NCBI RefSeq assembly: GCF_016462945.1
Contig: NZ_JAEMSG010000012.1
Coordinates: forward strand, 1 to 44,758
Direction: 5' to 3'
Source: Mycolicibacterium sp.
Lineage (GTDB): Bacteria; Actinomycetota; Actinomycetes; Mycobacteriales; Mycobacteriaceae
DNA: 44,758 bases
Part shown: one piece after another, positions 17,501 to 26,198 of the stretch
How the letters are laid out: each line of letters begins with the position of its first letter
Position numbering within the stretch: position 1 is the first letter of the stretch
Notes under the pieces: model-generated
What the model was told of the DNA's origin: nothing
Databases searched by the model: none
The model's input: the letters and a program-made list of their open reading frames with translations, nothing else
Program-made: the position numbers and the translations under genes

Positions 17501-18573
17501 TACTGTTGCGACTGCCAGCGCCGTTCGGGCCGGACATAGCGCCAGAAGGCGATCGCCACGGCCCAGGTCACCACAAACAGCCCAACCACCACGAAGCCGA
17601 CGTTGTCCAGGCTCAGTGAGCTCACCCATTCGGTGACCGGGTTGGCCCAGCCGAGATCGTCATGGGCCACCGAGATCAATTCGATGGTCCCGATCAGCAG
17701 GGCGACCACAACCGACAACCCCGTGATGGTCAGGTTGTAGTAGATCTTGCGCACCGGGTTGGCGAACGCCCAGTCGTAGGCCGCCGACATGAACAACCCG
17801 TCGGCAGTGTCCATCAGACACATCCCCGCGGCGAACAACACCGGCAACGTCAGCACCGCATACCAGGGCACCCCGGCCGCCGCGCCGGTGCCGGCCAAGG
17901 TCAGCAGTGCGACTTCGGTCGCGGTGTCGAAGCCCAGACCGAACAGCACCCCGACGGCGAACATCTGGGAAGGTCGCGTAATCCGACGCATGACCGGACG
18001 CAGAATGCGGGCCAGCACACCGCGATTATCGAGCTGATCCTCCAGGTCCCGCTCGTTGAACCGGCCCGCGCGCAGCGCCGCGAAAACCCGCCAAATCCCA
18101 ATCAGCGCAACCACATTGACAATCGCAATCGCGTATAGGAAGCCGCCCGAGGCCAGGGTACCGGCGATACCGAGCGCGCGGCGGGCCGGTGAGGCATCAT
18201 CGAGCAGCACACCTGCAGCCTTGGCCGCGCCGATCACCAGCAGTGCCAGCACCACCACCATCGCAGCATGTCCCAGAGCGAACCAGAACCCGACGGACTT
18301 GGGCCGTGCTCCGTCGGCGGTCAACTTGCGGGTCACGTTGTCGATGGCGGCGATGTGATCGGCGTCGAACGCGTGCCGCAGACCGAACATGTAGGCGCTG
18401 ACACCGAGGCCGATCGAGAACACCTGCGCGCCCACCTGATAGCGCTCGGGTGCGACCAGCAGGACCAGGGTTCCGAATCCGACCACATGCAGGGCCGCGA
18501 CCACGCCGAGTAATGCGCAAACCTGCGCCCGGTCTCTGCGCGACCAGGTACCGACGAGTCGGCGTACCGCCAT
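17500..18573 (-). CDS. nicT: Nickel/cobalt permease, NiCoT family
   Basis: A 357-residue membrane permease with about eight helices. It bears the family signature RHAFDADHIAAIDNVTRK (residues 66-83), where His and Asp bind the metal, and the second conserved region GLGFDTATEVALL. NiCoT permeases take up Ni2+ or Co2+ across the plasma membrane. The 5' leader contains a cobalamin riboswitch, so cobalt for B12 is the likely physiological cargo. The start ATG at 18571-18573 follows a GGAGG site. M. tuberculosis Rv2856 is the recalled counterpart; there the gene is on the other strand relative to its neighbours. Confidence 0.94.
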   Translation of the reverse strand: MAVRRLVGTWSRRDRAQVCALLGVVAALHVVGFGTLVLLVAPERYQVGAQVFSIGLGVSAYMFGLRHAFDADHIAAIDNVTRKLTADGARPKSVGFWFALGHAAMVVVLALLVIGAAKAAGVLLDDASPARRALGIAGTLASGGFLYAIAIVNVVALIGIWRVFAALRAGRFNERDLEDQLDNRGVLARILRPVMRRITRPSQMFAVGVLFGLGFDTATEVALLTLAGTGAAAGVPWYAVLTLPVLFAAGMCLMDTADGLFMSAAYDWAFANPVRKIYYNLTITGLSVVVALLIGTIELISVAHDDLGWANPVTEWVSSLSLDNVGFVVVGLFVVTWAVAIAFWRYVRPERRWQSQQ

Positions 18574-18586
18574 GTGACCTCCGCGT

Positions 18587-18720
18587 GGGGATCTCGCGTC
18601 CCCGTCGTGGTGACTCCGGGCGGGAGGGTCTGGCTACCAGCCGCTAGCGGCTGGACACAGTGGCGCGACCGCACCGGAATCTCACCGGTTTCCGCACCGC
18701 CCGAACTTCACCGCGACCAT
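18587..18720 (-). ncRNA. Cobalamin riboswitch in the nicT leader
   Basis: On the minus strand the conserved cobalamin aptamer segments appear in order: GGTGAAGTTCGG (about 18700-18712), AACCGGTGAGATTCCGG (18674-18690), the B12 box CGCGCCACTGTG (18656-18667) and AGCCAGACC (about 18627-18635). Downstream lies a small stem GGGGA/TCCCC (18599-18603 with 18587-18591), right before the GGAGG site and ATG of nicT. This suggests translational control: binding of adenosylcobalamin would lower NicT synthesis. The boundaries are approximate. Confidence 0.93.
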
Positions 18721-18747
18721 ACCCCGCAGCACCCGACCGGACGCGGC

Positions 18748-19536
18748 TTACAGCGGTGTGACGTAGGCCGAGCTGATGCCGCCGTCGACCAGGAAGGTGG
18801 ACCCGGTGATGAATGAGGCGTCGTCGCTGGCCAGAAACGCCACCGCGGCGGCCAATTCCTCGGGCTCGGCGAACCGGCCCAGCGGGATATGCACCAGCCT
18901 GCGCGCAGCGCGCTCGGGATCTTTGGCGAACAGTTCCTGCAGTAGCGGAGTGTTGACCGGCCCGGGGCACAGCGCGTTGACCCGGATTCCCTGGCGGGCG
19001 AACTGCACGCCGAGTTCCCGTGACATCGCCAGCACCCCGCCCTTGGAGGCGGTATAGGAGATCTGAGAGGTGGCCGAGCCCATTACCGCGACGAAGGATG
19101 CGGTGTTGATGATGGATCCCTTGCCGGCGGGCACCATATGGCGCAGCGCTGCCCGGCAGCACAGGTACACGCTCTTGAGGTTGACGTCCTGCACCCGCTG
19201 CCAGGCCGGGAGTTCGGTGGTCTCGATGAGGTCGTCGTCCGGCGGGGAGATGCCGGCGTTGTTGAAGGCGATATCCACCGATCCATAGGTGGAGGCGGCG
19301 GTGTCGAACAGATTGTTGACCGCGTCTTCGTCGGCGACATCGACCGCGACGAACAGCCCGCCGAGTTCTTCTGCCACCGGGGTACCGGTCTTGGGGTCGA
19401 TATCGCCGACGACGATGGTGGCGCCCTCGGCGCGCATCCGATGGGCGGCCGCCAACCCGATACCGCTTGCCGCACCGGTGATCACCGCCACCTTGCCGGC
19501 CAACCGTTGGGTCAGGTCAATTTTCGAGACGGCCAC
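18748..19536 (-). CDS. Short-chain dehydrogenase/reductase (Rv2857c-like)
   Basis: A 262-residue classical SDR. Visible elements are the cofactor site TGAASGIG (20-27), NNAG (92-95), catalytic Ser147 and Tyr161-xxx-Lys165 (YTASK), and the GPVNTPLL segment. Asp45 after VVG suggests NAD+ preference. It starts at GTG 19534-19536, directly abutting the aldehyde dehydrogenase stop, so it is the last gene of the glnA4 operon. It may oxidise an alcohol or amino-alcohol intermediate in that pathway; this is inferred from position. Confidence 0.92.
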   Translation of the reverse strand: MAVSKIDLTQRLAGKVAVITGAASGIGLAAAHRMRAEGATIVVGDIDPKTGTPVAEELGGLFVAVDVADEDAVNNLFDTAASTYGSVDIAFNNAGISPPDDDLIETTELPAWQRVQDVNLKSVYLCCRAALRHMVPAGKGSIINTASFVAVMGSATSQISYTASKGGVLAMSRELGVQFARQGIRVNALCPGPVNTPLLQELFAKDPERAARRLVHIPLGRFAEPEELAAAVAFLASDDASFITGSTFLVDGGISSAYVTPL

Positions 19537-20901
19537 TTAACGTTCTCCAATCGCGTAGAAGACATTTTTCGTTTCGGTGAAATGCAGCGGAGCATCAGGT
19601 CCGAGTTCGCGGCCGAGACCGGACTGTTTGAACCCGCCGAACGGGGTGTTATAGCGCACCGATGAATGCGAATTCACGCTGAGGTTACCCGCCTCGACGG
19701 CGCGTGAGACCCGCATCGCGCGGGAGAGGTTGTCGGTCCAGATCGAACCGGACAGTCCGTACTCGGTGTCATTGGCCAGGGCGATGGCGTCGGCCTCATC
19801 CTCGAACGGCAGCACGACGACGACGGGGCCGAAGATCTCCTCGGTGACGGTGCGATCGCCGCGGGCCGGGGTGAGAACCGTGGGCGGAAACCAGTATCCG
19901 GGACCGCTCGGTGCCGAACCCCGGAAAGCCACCGGCGCATCATCGGGAACGTATCCGGCCACCGACTCGAACTGCTTGCGCGAGACCAGCGGTCCCATCT
20001 CGGTGTCCCGGGCACTCGGGTCACCCACGACGACACCCTTGACCGCGGGCTCAAGCAATTCCATGAAGCGGTCAAAGACGCTGCGCTGCACCAGGATCCG
20101 GCTGCGGGCGCAACAGTCCTGACCGGCGTTATCGAAGACGCCGTTGGGTGCGGTGGCGGCCGCGCGCTCCAGATCGCAATCATCGAAGATGATGTTGGCG
20201 CTCTTGCCACCCAGTTCGAGGGTCACCCGCTTGACCTGCTGTGCCGCTCCGGCCATCACGTGCACACCTACCTCGGTGGATCCGGTGAATACCAGCTTGC
20301 GGATATCGGGATGGGTGATGAAACGCTCCCCCACCACCGACCCCCTACCCGGCAGCACCTGAAATAGATCCGGCGGTAGGCCCGCTTCCACCGCTAGTTC
20401 GCCAAGCCGGATGGATGTCAACGGCGTCCACTCGGCCGGTTTGAGCACCACGGCGTTGCCTGCGGCCAATGCCGGCGCGAACCCCCACGACGCGATGGGC
20501 ATCGGGAAGTTCCACGGGGTGATGATCCCGATGACGCCCATGGGCTCGTTAAACGTGACGTCGAGCCCGCCGGCAACGGGAATCTGCCTGCCGGACAACC
20601 GTTCCGGGGAGGCCGAGTAGAACTGCAGCACATCGCGGACATGGCCGGCCTCCCACTCGGCCGCCCCGATGGGATGCCCGGAGTTGGCGACTTCCAGGGC
20701 GGCCAACTCGTCAACGTGGGCGTCGATGACCGCGGCGAACGAACGCAGCGCTGCCGCGCGCTCCGCAGGCGGGCTTGCCGCCCAGGCCTTCTGGGCGACC
20801 TTGGCCCGGGCGACGGCGTCATCGACCCCCGCCGCATCGAGCAGTTCGACGGTGCGCAGCACCTGCTCGGTGGCCGGGTTGATCAGCTCCGTGATGGTCA
20901 T
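19537..20901 (-). CDS. aldC: Aldehyde dehydrogenase, PuuC-like role
   Basis: A 454-residue NAD(P)+-dependent aldehyde dehydrogenase. Active-site elements are Glu229 in LELGG and the nucleophile Cys263 in GQDCC, with PWNFPMPI and FTGSTEVG for cofactor binding. The start ATG at 20899-20901 has AAAGGAAG upstream and overlaps the stop of the amidotransferase gene (ATGA); the longer open frame to 21009 overlaps that gene's coding sequence and is not used. In the recalled M. tuberculosis order it is Rv2858c. In the operon it could oxidise gamma-glutamyl-amino-aldehydes to acids. Confidence 0.94.
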   Translation of the reverse strand: MTITELINPATEQVLRTVELLDAAGVDDAVARAKVAQKAWAASPPAERAAALRSFAAVIDAHVDELAALEVANSGHPIGAAEWEAGHVRDVLQFYSASPERLSGRQIPVAGGLDVTFNEPMGVIGIITPWNFPMPIASWGFAPALAAGNAVVLKPAEWTPLTSIRLGELAVEAGLPPDLFQVLPGRGSVVGERFITHPDIRKLVFTGSTEVGVHVMAGAAQQVKRVTLELGGKSANIIFDDCDLERAAATAPNGVFDNAGQDCCARSRILVQRSVFDRFMELLEPAVKGVVVGDPSARDTEMGPLVSRKQFESVAGYVPDDAPVAFRGSAPSGPGYWFPPTVLTPARGDRTVTEEIFGPVVVVLPFEDEADAIALANDTEYGLSGSIWTDNLSRAMRVSRAVEAGNLSVNSHSSVRYNTPFGGFKQSGLGRELGPDAPLHFTETKNVFYAIGER

Positions 20902-21659
20902 GAATTCACGCTTCCTTTCGACAACGTCCGGGCTCGCGAGTAGGTCCTGGCAGCATCGACGAGCCCGGTGAACAGCCGCAAATCGTCGAGATTCTCCTCG
21001 GGATGCCACTGCACGGCCACCACGAAATCATCCCCGGGCAACTCGACGGCTTCGGCCACCCCGTCCGTATCGCGCGCGCTGACCGTCAAACCCTCACCCA
21101 GGCGGTCGATGCCCTGGTGGTGATAGCACTGCACAGCCACCTCGTCCCCGAGCAGACCGGCCAGCCGACTGCCCTCCGCGGTGCGCACGGTCGAGGTGGA
21201 GAACTCCGCATTGCCCTGCTGGTGGCCGGTGTGACCGAGGAGGTCGGGCAGGTGCTGGTGCAGGGTGCCGCCGAGCGCCACATTGAGCACCTGGGCGCCA
21301 CGGCAGATCCCGAGCACCGGCATGCCGCGGCGCAACGCCTCGCCCAGCAGCGCGAACTCCCAGGCGTCACGGTCGCGGGCGGGGGAATCGGTGGCCGGGT
21401 GCGGCTCATGACCGTAGGTGCCGGGGTCGACGTCGCGCCCGCCGGTGATGATCAGCGCATCGACACCGTCGAGAACCCGCGCGGCGATATCGGCGTCGAC
21501 GAGTTGCGGCGGTAGCAGCATCGCGATCCCGTCGGCCCGGACCACGCCCTGAAGGTAGATGTCGGGCAGGAAGCTGGCCCGGACATCCCACACCCCGGTT
21601 TGCGCCCGTTGCAGATAGGTCGTCAGGCCGATCACCGGCCGGGCGTCAGAGGCGCTCAA
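20898..21659 (-). CDS. Class I glutamine amidotransferase, PuuD-like gamma-glutamyl hydrolase
   Basis: A 253-residue peptidase C26-type protein. The triad is visible: Cys119 in GICRGAQVLNVALGG, His219 and Glu221 in VQWHPEE. PuuD-type enzymes release glutamate from gamma-glutamyl-GABA or related amides. Overlap with glnA4 upstream (14 bp) and aldC downstream (4 bp) shows translational coupling. The order glnA4, PuuD-like and PuuC-like resembles the E. coli Puu polyamine pathway, although no PuuB-type oxidase is present. Recalled as Rv2859c. Confidence 0.92.
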   Translation of the reverse strand: MSASDARPVIGLTTYLQRAQTGVWDVRASFLPDIYLQGVVRADGIAMLLPPQLVDADIAARVLDGVDALIITGGRDVDPGTYGHEPHPATDSPARDRDAWEFALLGEALRRGMPVLGICRGAQVLNVALGGTLHQHLPDLLGHTGHQQGNAEFSTSTVRTAEGSRLAGLLGDEVAVQCYHHQGIDRLGEGLTVSARDTDGVAEAVELPGDDFVVAVQWHPEENLDDLRLFTGLVDAARTYSRARTLSKGSVNS

Positions 21660-23031
21660 AGCCGCGCACTTTCTCCCAGTCGGTCACCGCGGAGTTGAAT
21701 GCCGCCAGTTCCACCCGGGCATTGTTGAGATAGTGCTCGACGACCTCGTCGCCAAACGCCTCCCTGGCGATAGTCGATCCCGCGAACAATTCAGCCGCCT
21801 CAGCCAGCGTGGTGGGCAGTCGCTGGGCGTCCCCGGCGTAGGCGTTGCCCTCGCACGGCTCGGGCAGTTCCAGACCCTGGTCGATTCCGTGCAGGCCACC
21901 GGCGATCAGCGCAGCCACGGCGAGGTACTGATTGACGTCACCACCCGGCGCACGGCACTCCACCCTCATCGAATGACCCTTGCCCACCACGCGCATCGCA
22001 CAGGTTCGGTTATCCAGACCCCAGGCGATAGCGGTGGGCGCAAAGCTTCCCACGGCAAATCGCTTGTAGGAGTTGATATTCGGAGCGCTGAATAAGGTGA
22101 GCTCACGCATGGTGGCGAGCTGGCCGGCGATGAAGCTACGGAACATCGCCGACATACCCAACGGGTCGGACGCGTCGGCGAGCACGGCCGTGCCGTCGTG
22201 GCCGCGCAGCGAGATGTGGATATGGCAGCTATTGCCCTCGCGTTCGTCGAACTTGGCCATGAAGGTCAGACTCTTGCCGTGCTGGTCGGCGATCTCTTTG
22301 GCGCCGTTCTTGTAAATGGTGTGGTTGTCACAGGTGACCAGGGCGTCGTCGTAACGGAAGGCGATCTCCTGCTGGCCGGGATTGCACTCTCCCTTGACGC
22401 CCTCGCAGTACATGCCGGCGCCATCCATCCCCACCCGGATGTCGCGCAATAGCGGCTCTAGGCGCGTCGAGGCATGTATCGCGTAGTCGACGTTGTAATC
22501 GGTCGCCTTACTCAGGCCCCGATAGCCGGCCGCCCAGGCGTCGCGGTAGGTGTCGTCGAACACCATGAACTCCAGCTCGGTCCCGACGAACGCGGCCAGG
22601 CCGCGCGGTGCCAGCCGGTCAAGTTGGGTGCGCAGGATGGCGCGCGGCGAGGCGATGACCGGACCGCCGCCCACCCAGTGCAGATCAGCCATCACCAGGG
22701 CGGTGCCGGGCAGCCACGGAATCAGCCGCAGGGTGCTCAGGTCCGGCGCCATCACCATATCCCCGTAGCCCGACTCCCAGCTGGACATCGCGTACCCGTC
22801 GACGGTGTTCATCTCCACGTCGACGGCCAACAGGTAGTTGCAGCACTCGGTTCCGTGAGCGGCGACTTCCTCAGCGAAAAGCCGGGCTGAGACCCGCTTG
22901 CCGGTGAGCCTGCCCTGCATATCGGTGAACGCCACGATCACGGTGTCGATCTCGCCGGCGGCCATCAGCCGATCCAGCTCACCGGCCGTCAGCAGCCCGT
23001 GCCGACGGCCGGCTGTGCTGTCAGGCGACAC
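21646..23031 (-). CDS. glnA4: Glutamine synthetase-like gamma-glutamylamine ligase GlnA4
   Basis: A 461-residue GS-fold protein from the GTG at 23029-23031, with GGGGG before it; a longer frame to 23088 lacks a good start. Characteristic GS regions are CNPGQQEIAFRY, KSLTFMAKFDEREGNSCHIH, ESYKR-like INSYKRFAVGSFAPTAIAWG and the C-terminal CRAPGGDVNQYLA. It matches recalled M. tuberculosis GlnA4 closely. Such GlnA-like proteins are thought to ligate glutamate to amines rather than to ammonia. It heads a four-gene operon and diverges from a permease gene. Confidence 0.93.
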   Translation of the reverse strand: MSPDSTAGRRHGLLTAGELDRLMAAGEIDTVIVAFTDMQGRLTGKRVSARLFAEEVAAHGTECCNYLLAVDVEMNTVDGYAMSSWESGYGDMVMAPDLSTLRLIPWLPGTALVMADLHWVGGGPVIASPRAILRTQLDRLAPRGLAAFVGTELEFMVFDDTYRDAWAAGYRGLSKATDYNVDYAIHASTRLEPLLRDIRVGMDGAGMYCEGVKGECNPGQQEIAFRYDDALVTCDNHTIYKNGAKEIADQHGKSLTFMAKFDEREGNSCHIHISLRGHDGTAVLADASDPLGMSAMFRSFIAGQLATMRELTLFSAPNINSYKRFAVGSFAPTAIAWGLDNRTCAMRVVGKGHSMRVECRAPGGDVNQYLAVAALIAGGLHGIDQGLELPEPCEGNAYAGDAQRLPTTLAEAAELFAGSTIAREAFGDEVVEHYLNNARVELAAFNSAVTDWEKVRGFERL

Positions 23032-23088
23032 GAGCGCCCCCTTCGCTTGAACGTAACAACAGGCCGCCCGATGTGCGGTCGGGGTCAA

Positions 23089-23153
23089 GGTTTACATAAC
23101 CGACACCGTTAAAGGTAGGACGACAAGGCCCTAACCGGCATATCGTCCCTACC
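23089..23153. promoter_or_regulatory. Palindromes in the glnA4/permease divergent region
   Basis: The 156-bp divergent gap holds GGTTTACATAACC (23089-23101), a 4-5-4 palindrome, and an inverted repeat GGTAGGACGA (23114-23123) / TCGTCCCTACC (23143-23153), separated by 19 bases. Either could be the operator of a shared regulator or a leader stem for the permease. No regulator gene lies next to the site. Confidence 0.4.
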
Positions 23154-23187
23154 ACGCGCGCTTTATTGCCGATGAAGGAGACCCGCC

Positions 23188-24759
23188 ATGCCCGAGGGCC
23201 ACGAACTACTCGATGACGACGAACGGCAGCTGGCCAAGTTGGGGTACTCCCAGGAACTGTCCCGTTCCTGGTCGGGTTTCAACAACTTCGCCATCTCGTT
23301 CTCGATCATCTCGATCCTGGCGGGCTGCTTCACCTCGTTCGGCCTGGGCTGGAACAACGGCGGCCCGGCAGCCATCGCCTGGGGCTGGCCAATTTTGGCG
23401 GCGTTCATCCTGCTGGTCGGGTTCTGCATGTCGGAGTTGGTGTCGGCATTTCCCACCTCGGGTGGAATCTACTGGTGGGCGGCAAAGCTCGGCGGCCCCA
23501 AGGCCGGGTACTACACCGGCTGGCTGAACCTCGTCGGGCTGATCGCGATCCTGGCCTCGGTGGCCTACGGCAGCGCGACGTTCCTGGACCTGACGCTGGG
23601 CACCCTCAGCGAGAACTGGCTGGCCGGTTACAGCCTCAAGCGGGTGTTCGTGATGTTCCTGATCATCCTGGTGGTGGTGGCCTCGACCAACATCTTTTCC
23701 AGTCACCTGCTCGCCGTCCTTAATAACATCTCGGTCTGGTGGCATGTGGCGGGCGCGGCGACGGTGATCGCGATTCTGGTCCTGGTTCCCGATCACCATG
23801 CCAGCGTCGGTGACGTGTTCGCCAGGACAGTGAACAACAGCGGCATGTTCGACGGGGCCACCTCCGGTTTGGGTTGGCTGCTGATCGTGTTGCCGATCTC
23901 GGCGATCCTCACCCAGTACACGATCACCGGCTACGACGCTTCGGCGCACCTGTCTGAGGAGACTAAGAGTGCGGCCGACGGCGCGGCCAAGGGCATCTGG
24001 CGGTCGATCTTCTATTCGGCGATCGGCGGCTGGATTCTCCTGCTGTCCTTCCTATTTGCGGTTCAGGACGCCGACGGGGTGTCCAAGGCCGGCGGCGCGG
24101 TGGCGGCGATCTTCAGCCAGGCGCTGACGTCCAAGTGGGCGGCGGCGGTGTTGTTCATCTCCACGGCCGGGCAGTTGTTCTGCACCACGGCCTGTCAGAC
24201 CAGCGCATCCCGCATGCTGTTCGCGTTCAGTCGGGACCGCGCGGTGCCCGGCCATCAGCTGTGGTCGGCGGTGAACTCCCGCAAGGTGCCGGCCAATGCG
24301 GTGATCGTGACGGCGGCGATCGCGGCGATCATCACCCTGCCCGCCCTGGTGCCGGTCGACATCAACGGTGCGCCGGTGCCGATCGCCTTCTTCGCGGTGG
24401 TCTCGATCGGCGTCGTCGGGCTGTATCTGGCGTTCGCGGTGCCGATCTACTACCGCTGGAAGGCCGGCGATTCGTTCGAGGTCGGCAGTTGGAACCTCGG
24501 CAGCCACTACAGGTGGATGGCCCCGCTGGCCCTGGCCGAGATCATCATCACCTCGATCGTCGCGATGTTCCCGACCTCGCTGGGTGGCGTGCCGTGGGAT
24601 GCCAGCTTCGAATGGAAGTTCCTCAACTACACCCCACTGCTCGTCGGCGGCACGTTCACCCTGCTGTGGATCTACTGGCACGTCTCGGTGAAGAAGTGGT
24701 TCACCGGGCCGGTGCGCCAGGTCGACGAGACCGGTGCGCAACTGGGCGGGGTCCGCTAA
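23188..24759 (+). CDS. APC-family amino acid/amine permease
   Basis: A 523-residue membrane transporter with about 12 helices. The N-terminal signature LGYSQELSRSWSGFNNFAIS followed by FSIISILAGCFTSFGLGW is typical of APC/GABA-type permeases, as are FPTSGGIYWWAAKLGGPKAG and TGYDASAHLSEETK. The start is the ATG after GGAG (23177-23180). It diverges from the glnA4 operon and probably imports the amine or amino acid that the operon degrades. Choline, GABA or polyamines are alternatives that sequence alone cannot separate. Confidence 0.9.
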   Translation: MPEGHELLDDDERQLAKLGYSQELSRSWSGFNNFAISFSIISILAGCFTSFGLGWNNGGPAAIAWGWPILAAFILLVGFCMSELVSAFPTSGGIYWWAAKLGGPKAGYYTGWLNLVGLIAILASVAYGSATFLDLTLGTLSENWLAGYSLKRVFVMFLIILVVVASTNIFSSHLLAVLNNISVWWHVAGAATVIAILVLVPDHHASVGDVFARTVNNSGMFDGATSGLGWLLIVLPISAILTQYTITGYDASAHLSEETKSAADGAAKGIWRSIFYSAIGGWILLLSFLFAVQDADGVSKAGGAVAAIFSQALTSKWAAAVLFISTAGQLFCTTACQTSASRMLFAFSRDRAVPGHQLWSAVNSRKVPANAVIVTAAIAAIITLPALVPVDINGAPVPIAFFAVVSIGVVGLYLAFAVPIYYRWKAGDSFEVGSWNLGSHYRWMAPLALAEIIITSIVAMFPTSLGGVPWDASFEWKFLNYTPLLVGGTFTLLWIYWHVSVKKWFTGPVRQVDETGAQLGGVR

Positions 24760-24768
24760 CCGGAGGCG

Positions 24769-25167
24769 TCAGACTCCGATCACCCGGATCAGTTCTTCCA
24801 GCCCGCCGAAGTCGGCGGCATTGCGGGTGTAGAGGTCGAGGCCGTGTGTGTGGGCGGTAGCGGCGATCAGCAGGTCGGCGAATCGGGTCCGGGGATGCGG
24901 GCCTTTTCCCAACGCGGCGGCAGCCACGAGACCGTAACTTCGTGCCGCTGCAGCATCGAATGGGATGGGCTCGAACTTCGCCTCGACCTCCTGAAGTCGG
25001 GCCTGCCGCCTGGCCGCCTCCACCGGATCCCCGGCCAGCAAAGGCCCAGCGGCCAGTTCAGCGGCAGTGACGGCCGAGATCGCCACCTCGTCGGGCAACG
25101 CGGATCCCACTGCCGGATCATGCCAATCGATCACCACCGAGGTGTCCAGCAGTCCGGTCCGGTTCAC
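24769..25167 (-). CDS. PIN-domain toxin, VapC type
   Basis: A 132-residue PIN-domain ribonuclease. Acidic residues expected in the active site are Asp8 (LDTSVVIDW), Glu37 (TAAELAAG), Asp98 (FADLLIAATA) and Asp119 (TRNAADF). VapC toxins cleave tRNA or rRNA. The upstream antitoxin gene overlaps it in an ATGA junction, the usual arrangement. It is convergent with the permease gene, only nine bases away. Confidence 0.92.
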   Translation of the reverse strand: MNRTGLLDTSVVIDWHDPAVGSALPDEVAISAVTAAELAAGPLLAGDPVEAARRQARLQEVEAKFEPIPFDAAAARSYGLVAAAALGKGPHPRTRFADLLIAATAHTHGLDLYTRNAADFGGLEELIRVIGV

Positions 25168-25418
25168 CTCGTTATGCCCTGATCGAAGGCCCTGTCGAGG
25201 TCTTCGCGGAACCGATGGCGGTCAATCCGGACGCCGGCGGCGGCCATGTCATCGATCTCTGTGCGGCTGACGAAAGTGCGCCGGCGCGCCGTGATCGGTC
25301 TGAGTTCGGCCACCGGTTCGCCGTTACGGGTGACGATGAACGTCTCCCCTGCCGTGACGGCCTCGATCACTTTCGCGTTGTCGTTGCGCAACTCACGCTG
25401 CGCGATAGTTCGGGCCAT
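25164..25418 (-). CDS. Phd/YefM-type antitoxin
   Basis: An 84-residue antitoxin from the ATG at 25416-25418. The N-terminal ARTIAQRELRNDNAKVIEAV and FIVTRNGEPVAELRP match the Phd/YefM DNA-binding fold. The acidic/basic C-terminal tail (DDMAAAGVRIDRHRFREDL) would wrap the VapC active site. The longer frame to 25472 is not needed. Inverted repeats lie directly in its promoter, consistent with autoregulation by the toxin-antitoxin complex. Confidence 0.9.
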   Translation of the reverse strand: MARTIAQRELRNDNAKVIEAVTAGETFIVTRNGEPVAELRPITARRRTFVSRTEIDDMAAAGVRIDRHRFREDLDRAFDQGITR

Positions 25419-25427
25419 AGCCCAAGT

Positions 25428-25454
25428 GTAGCGAGAGATGCTACAGATCGCTAC
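25428..25454 (-). promoter_or_regulatory. Autoregulatory operator and promoter of the toxin-antitoxin pair
   Basis: GTAGCGA (25428-25434) is the mirror of TCGCTAC (25448-25454), and a further GCTAC (25440-25444) lies between. On the minus strand TACACT (25426-25431) is a good -10 match about eight bases before the antitoxin ATG. The repeats overlap or adjoin this -10, the usual layout for Phd/VapB autorepression. Confidence 0.6.
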
Positions 25455-25484
25455 GCCGCTGGCGGGCGTCACCGCACCTAACGA

Positions 25485-26198
25485 TCAGCGGGCTTCACTG
25501 TCCGCGGGCTTGTCGATGGCGATGACCTCGCCGCGGTTGATCGACACCCAGTCCCGGGCCTGCAGATACGGTCGGAAGGCCTCGGCGATCGCCTGCTCAT
25601 CGGCGGGGGTTTTCGGCCGCTGTAGCTCATAGAGGTGGGGGAACTCCGTCCAGGCGACGACGGCGTCCCACAGTCGCACGGCCGCGTCCCCGGTGGGTGG
25701 GTCGACGAGCACCGGACCAAATAGGCACTGGCCGTCCGGGAAGAACAGCGTCGGCACGCCGTACCCCTTGGCGTCGACGACGCGCTGATGCTCGGCCCGC
25801 ACCTCGTCGTGCGTGGTCGGGTCGGCGATCGCCGCATCAACAAGATCGGGGTCCATTCCCAACTCGGCCAGCAGGTGGCGGGCGACGGATCTCTCGTGCG
25901 GCTTGTGGCCCTCGACATGCAGGGCACGGCCGGCCCGGGCGTACCAGGCGTCGAGGTCGGCCATCGACGAGCGCCGCACTAACGCACCAATACGCATCAT
26001 GGACCACCCGTATGACCACTCGCGCTCCCACGGATGCTTCTTGCCCTCAACGCGATTGATCTCCTCGAGACTGAAGAAGCGCCAATTGACCTGCAGCCCA
26101 GTCAATCTGCTGACCTCCCGAATCCAGAGCGAGGTCTGATATGCCCACGGGCACATGACGTCGAAGTGGAAATCGACGAATTCCGGGCGCCCGGTCAC
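25485..26198 (-). CDS. DsbA-family oxidoreductase, Rv2466c-like (CPWA)
   Basis: A 237-residue thioredoxin-fold protein with a helical insertion. Its active site is CPWA (Cys16-Ala19), not CPxC, so the resolving cysteine is missing. The cis-proline is in GVPTLFF. The family resembles mycobacterial Rv2466c, a mycothiol-dependent nitroreductase with a CPWC centre, and [20 protein letters not shown] matches its C-terminal half in kind. The stop overlaps the next upstream gene by four bases. A mycothiol-dependent reductase or glutathione-transferase-like isomerase is a reasonable guess; the substrate is unknown. Confidence 0.82.
   Translation of the reverse strand: MTGRPEFVDFHFDVMCPWAYQTSLWIREVSRLTGLQVNWRFFSLEEINRVEGKKHPWEREWSYGWSMMRIGALVRRSSMADLDAWYARAGRALHVEGHKPHERSVARHLLAELGMDPDLVDAAIADPTTHDEVRAEHQRVVDAKGYGVPTLFFPDGQCLFGPVLVDPPTGDAAVRLWDAVVAWTEFPHLYELQRPKTPADEQAIAEAFRPYLQARDWVSINRGEVIAIDKPADSEAR

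Noticed and set aside
19537-21009. Longer 490-codon version of the aldehyde dehydrogenase
   Set aside because: The added N terminus lies over the amidotransferase gene and has no ALDH likeness; ATG at 20901 has a good ribosome site and an ATGA overlap.
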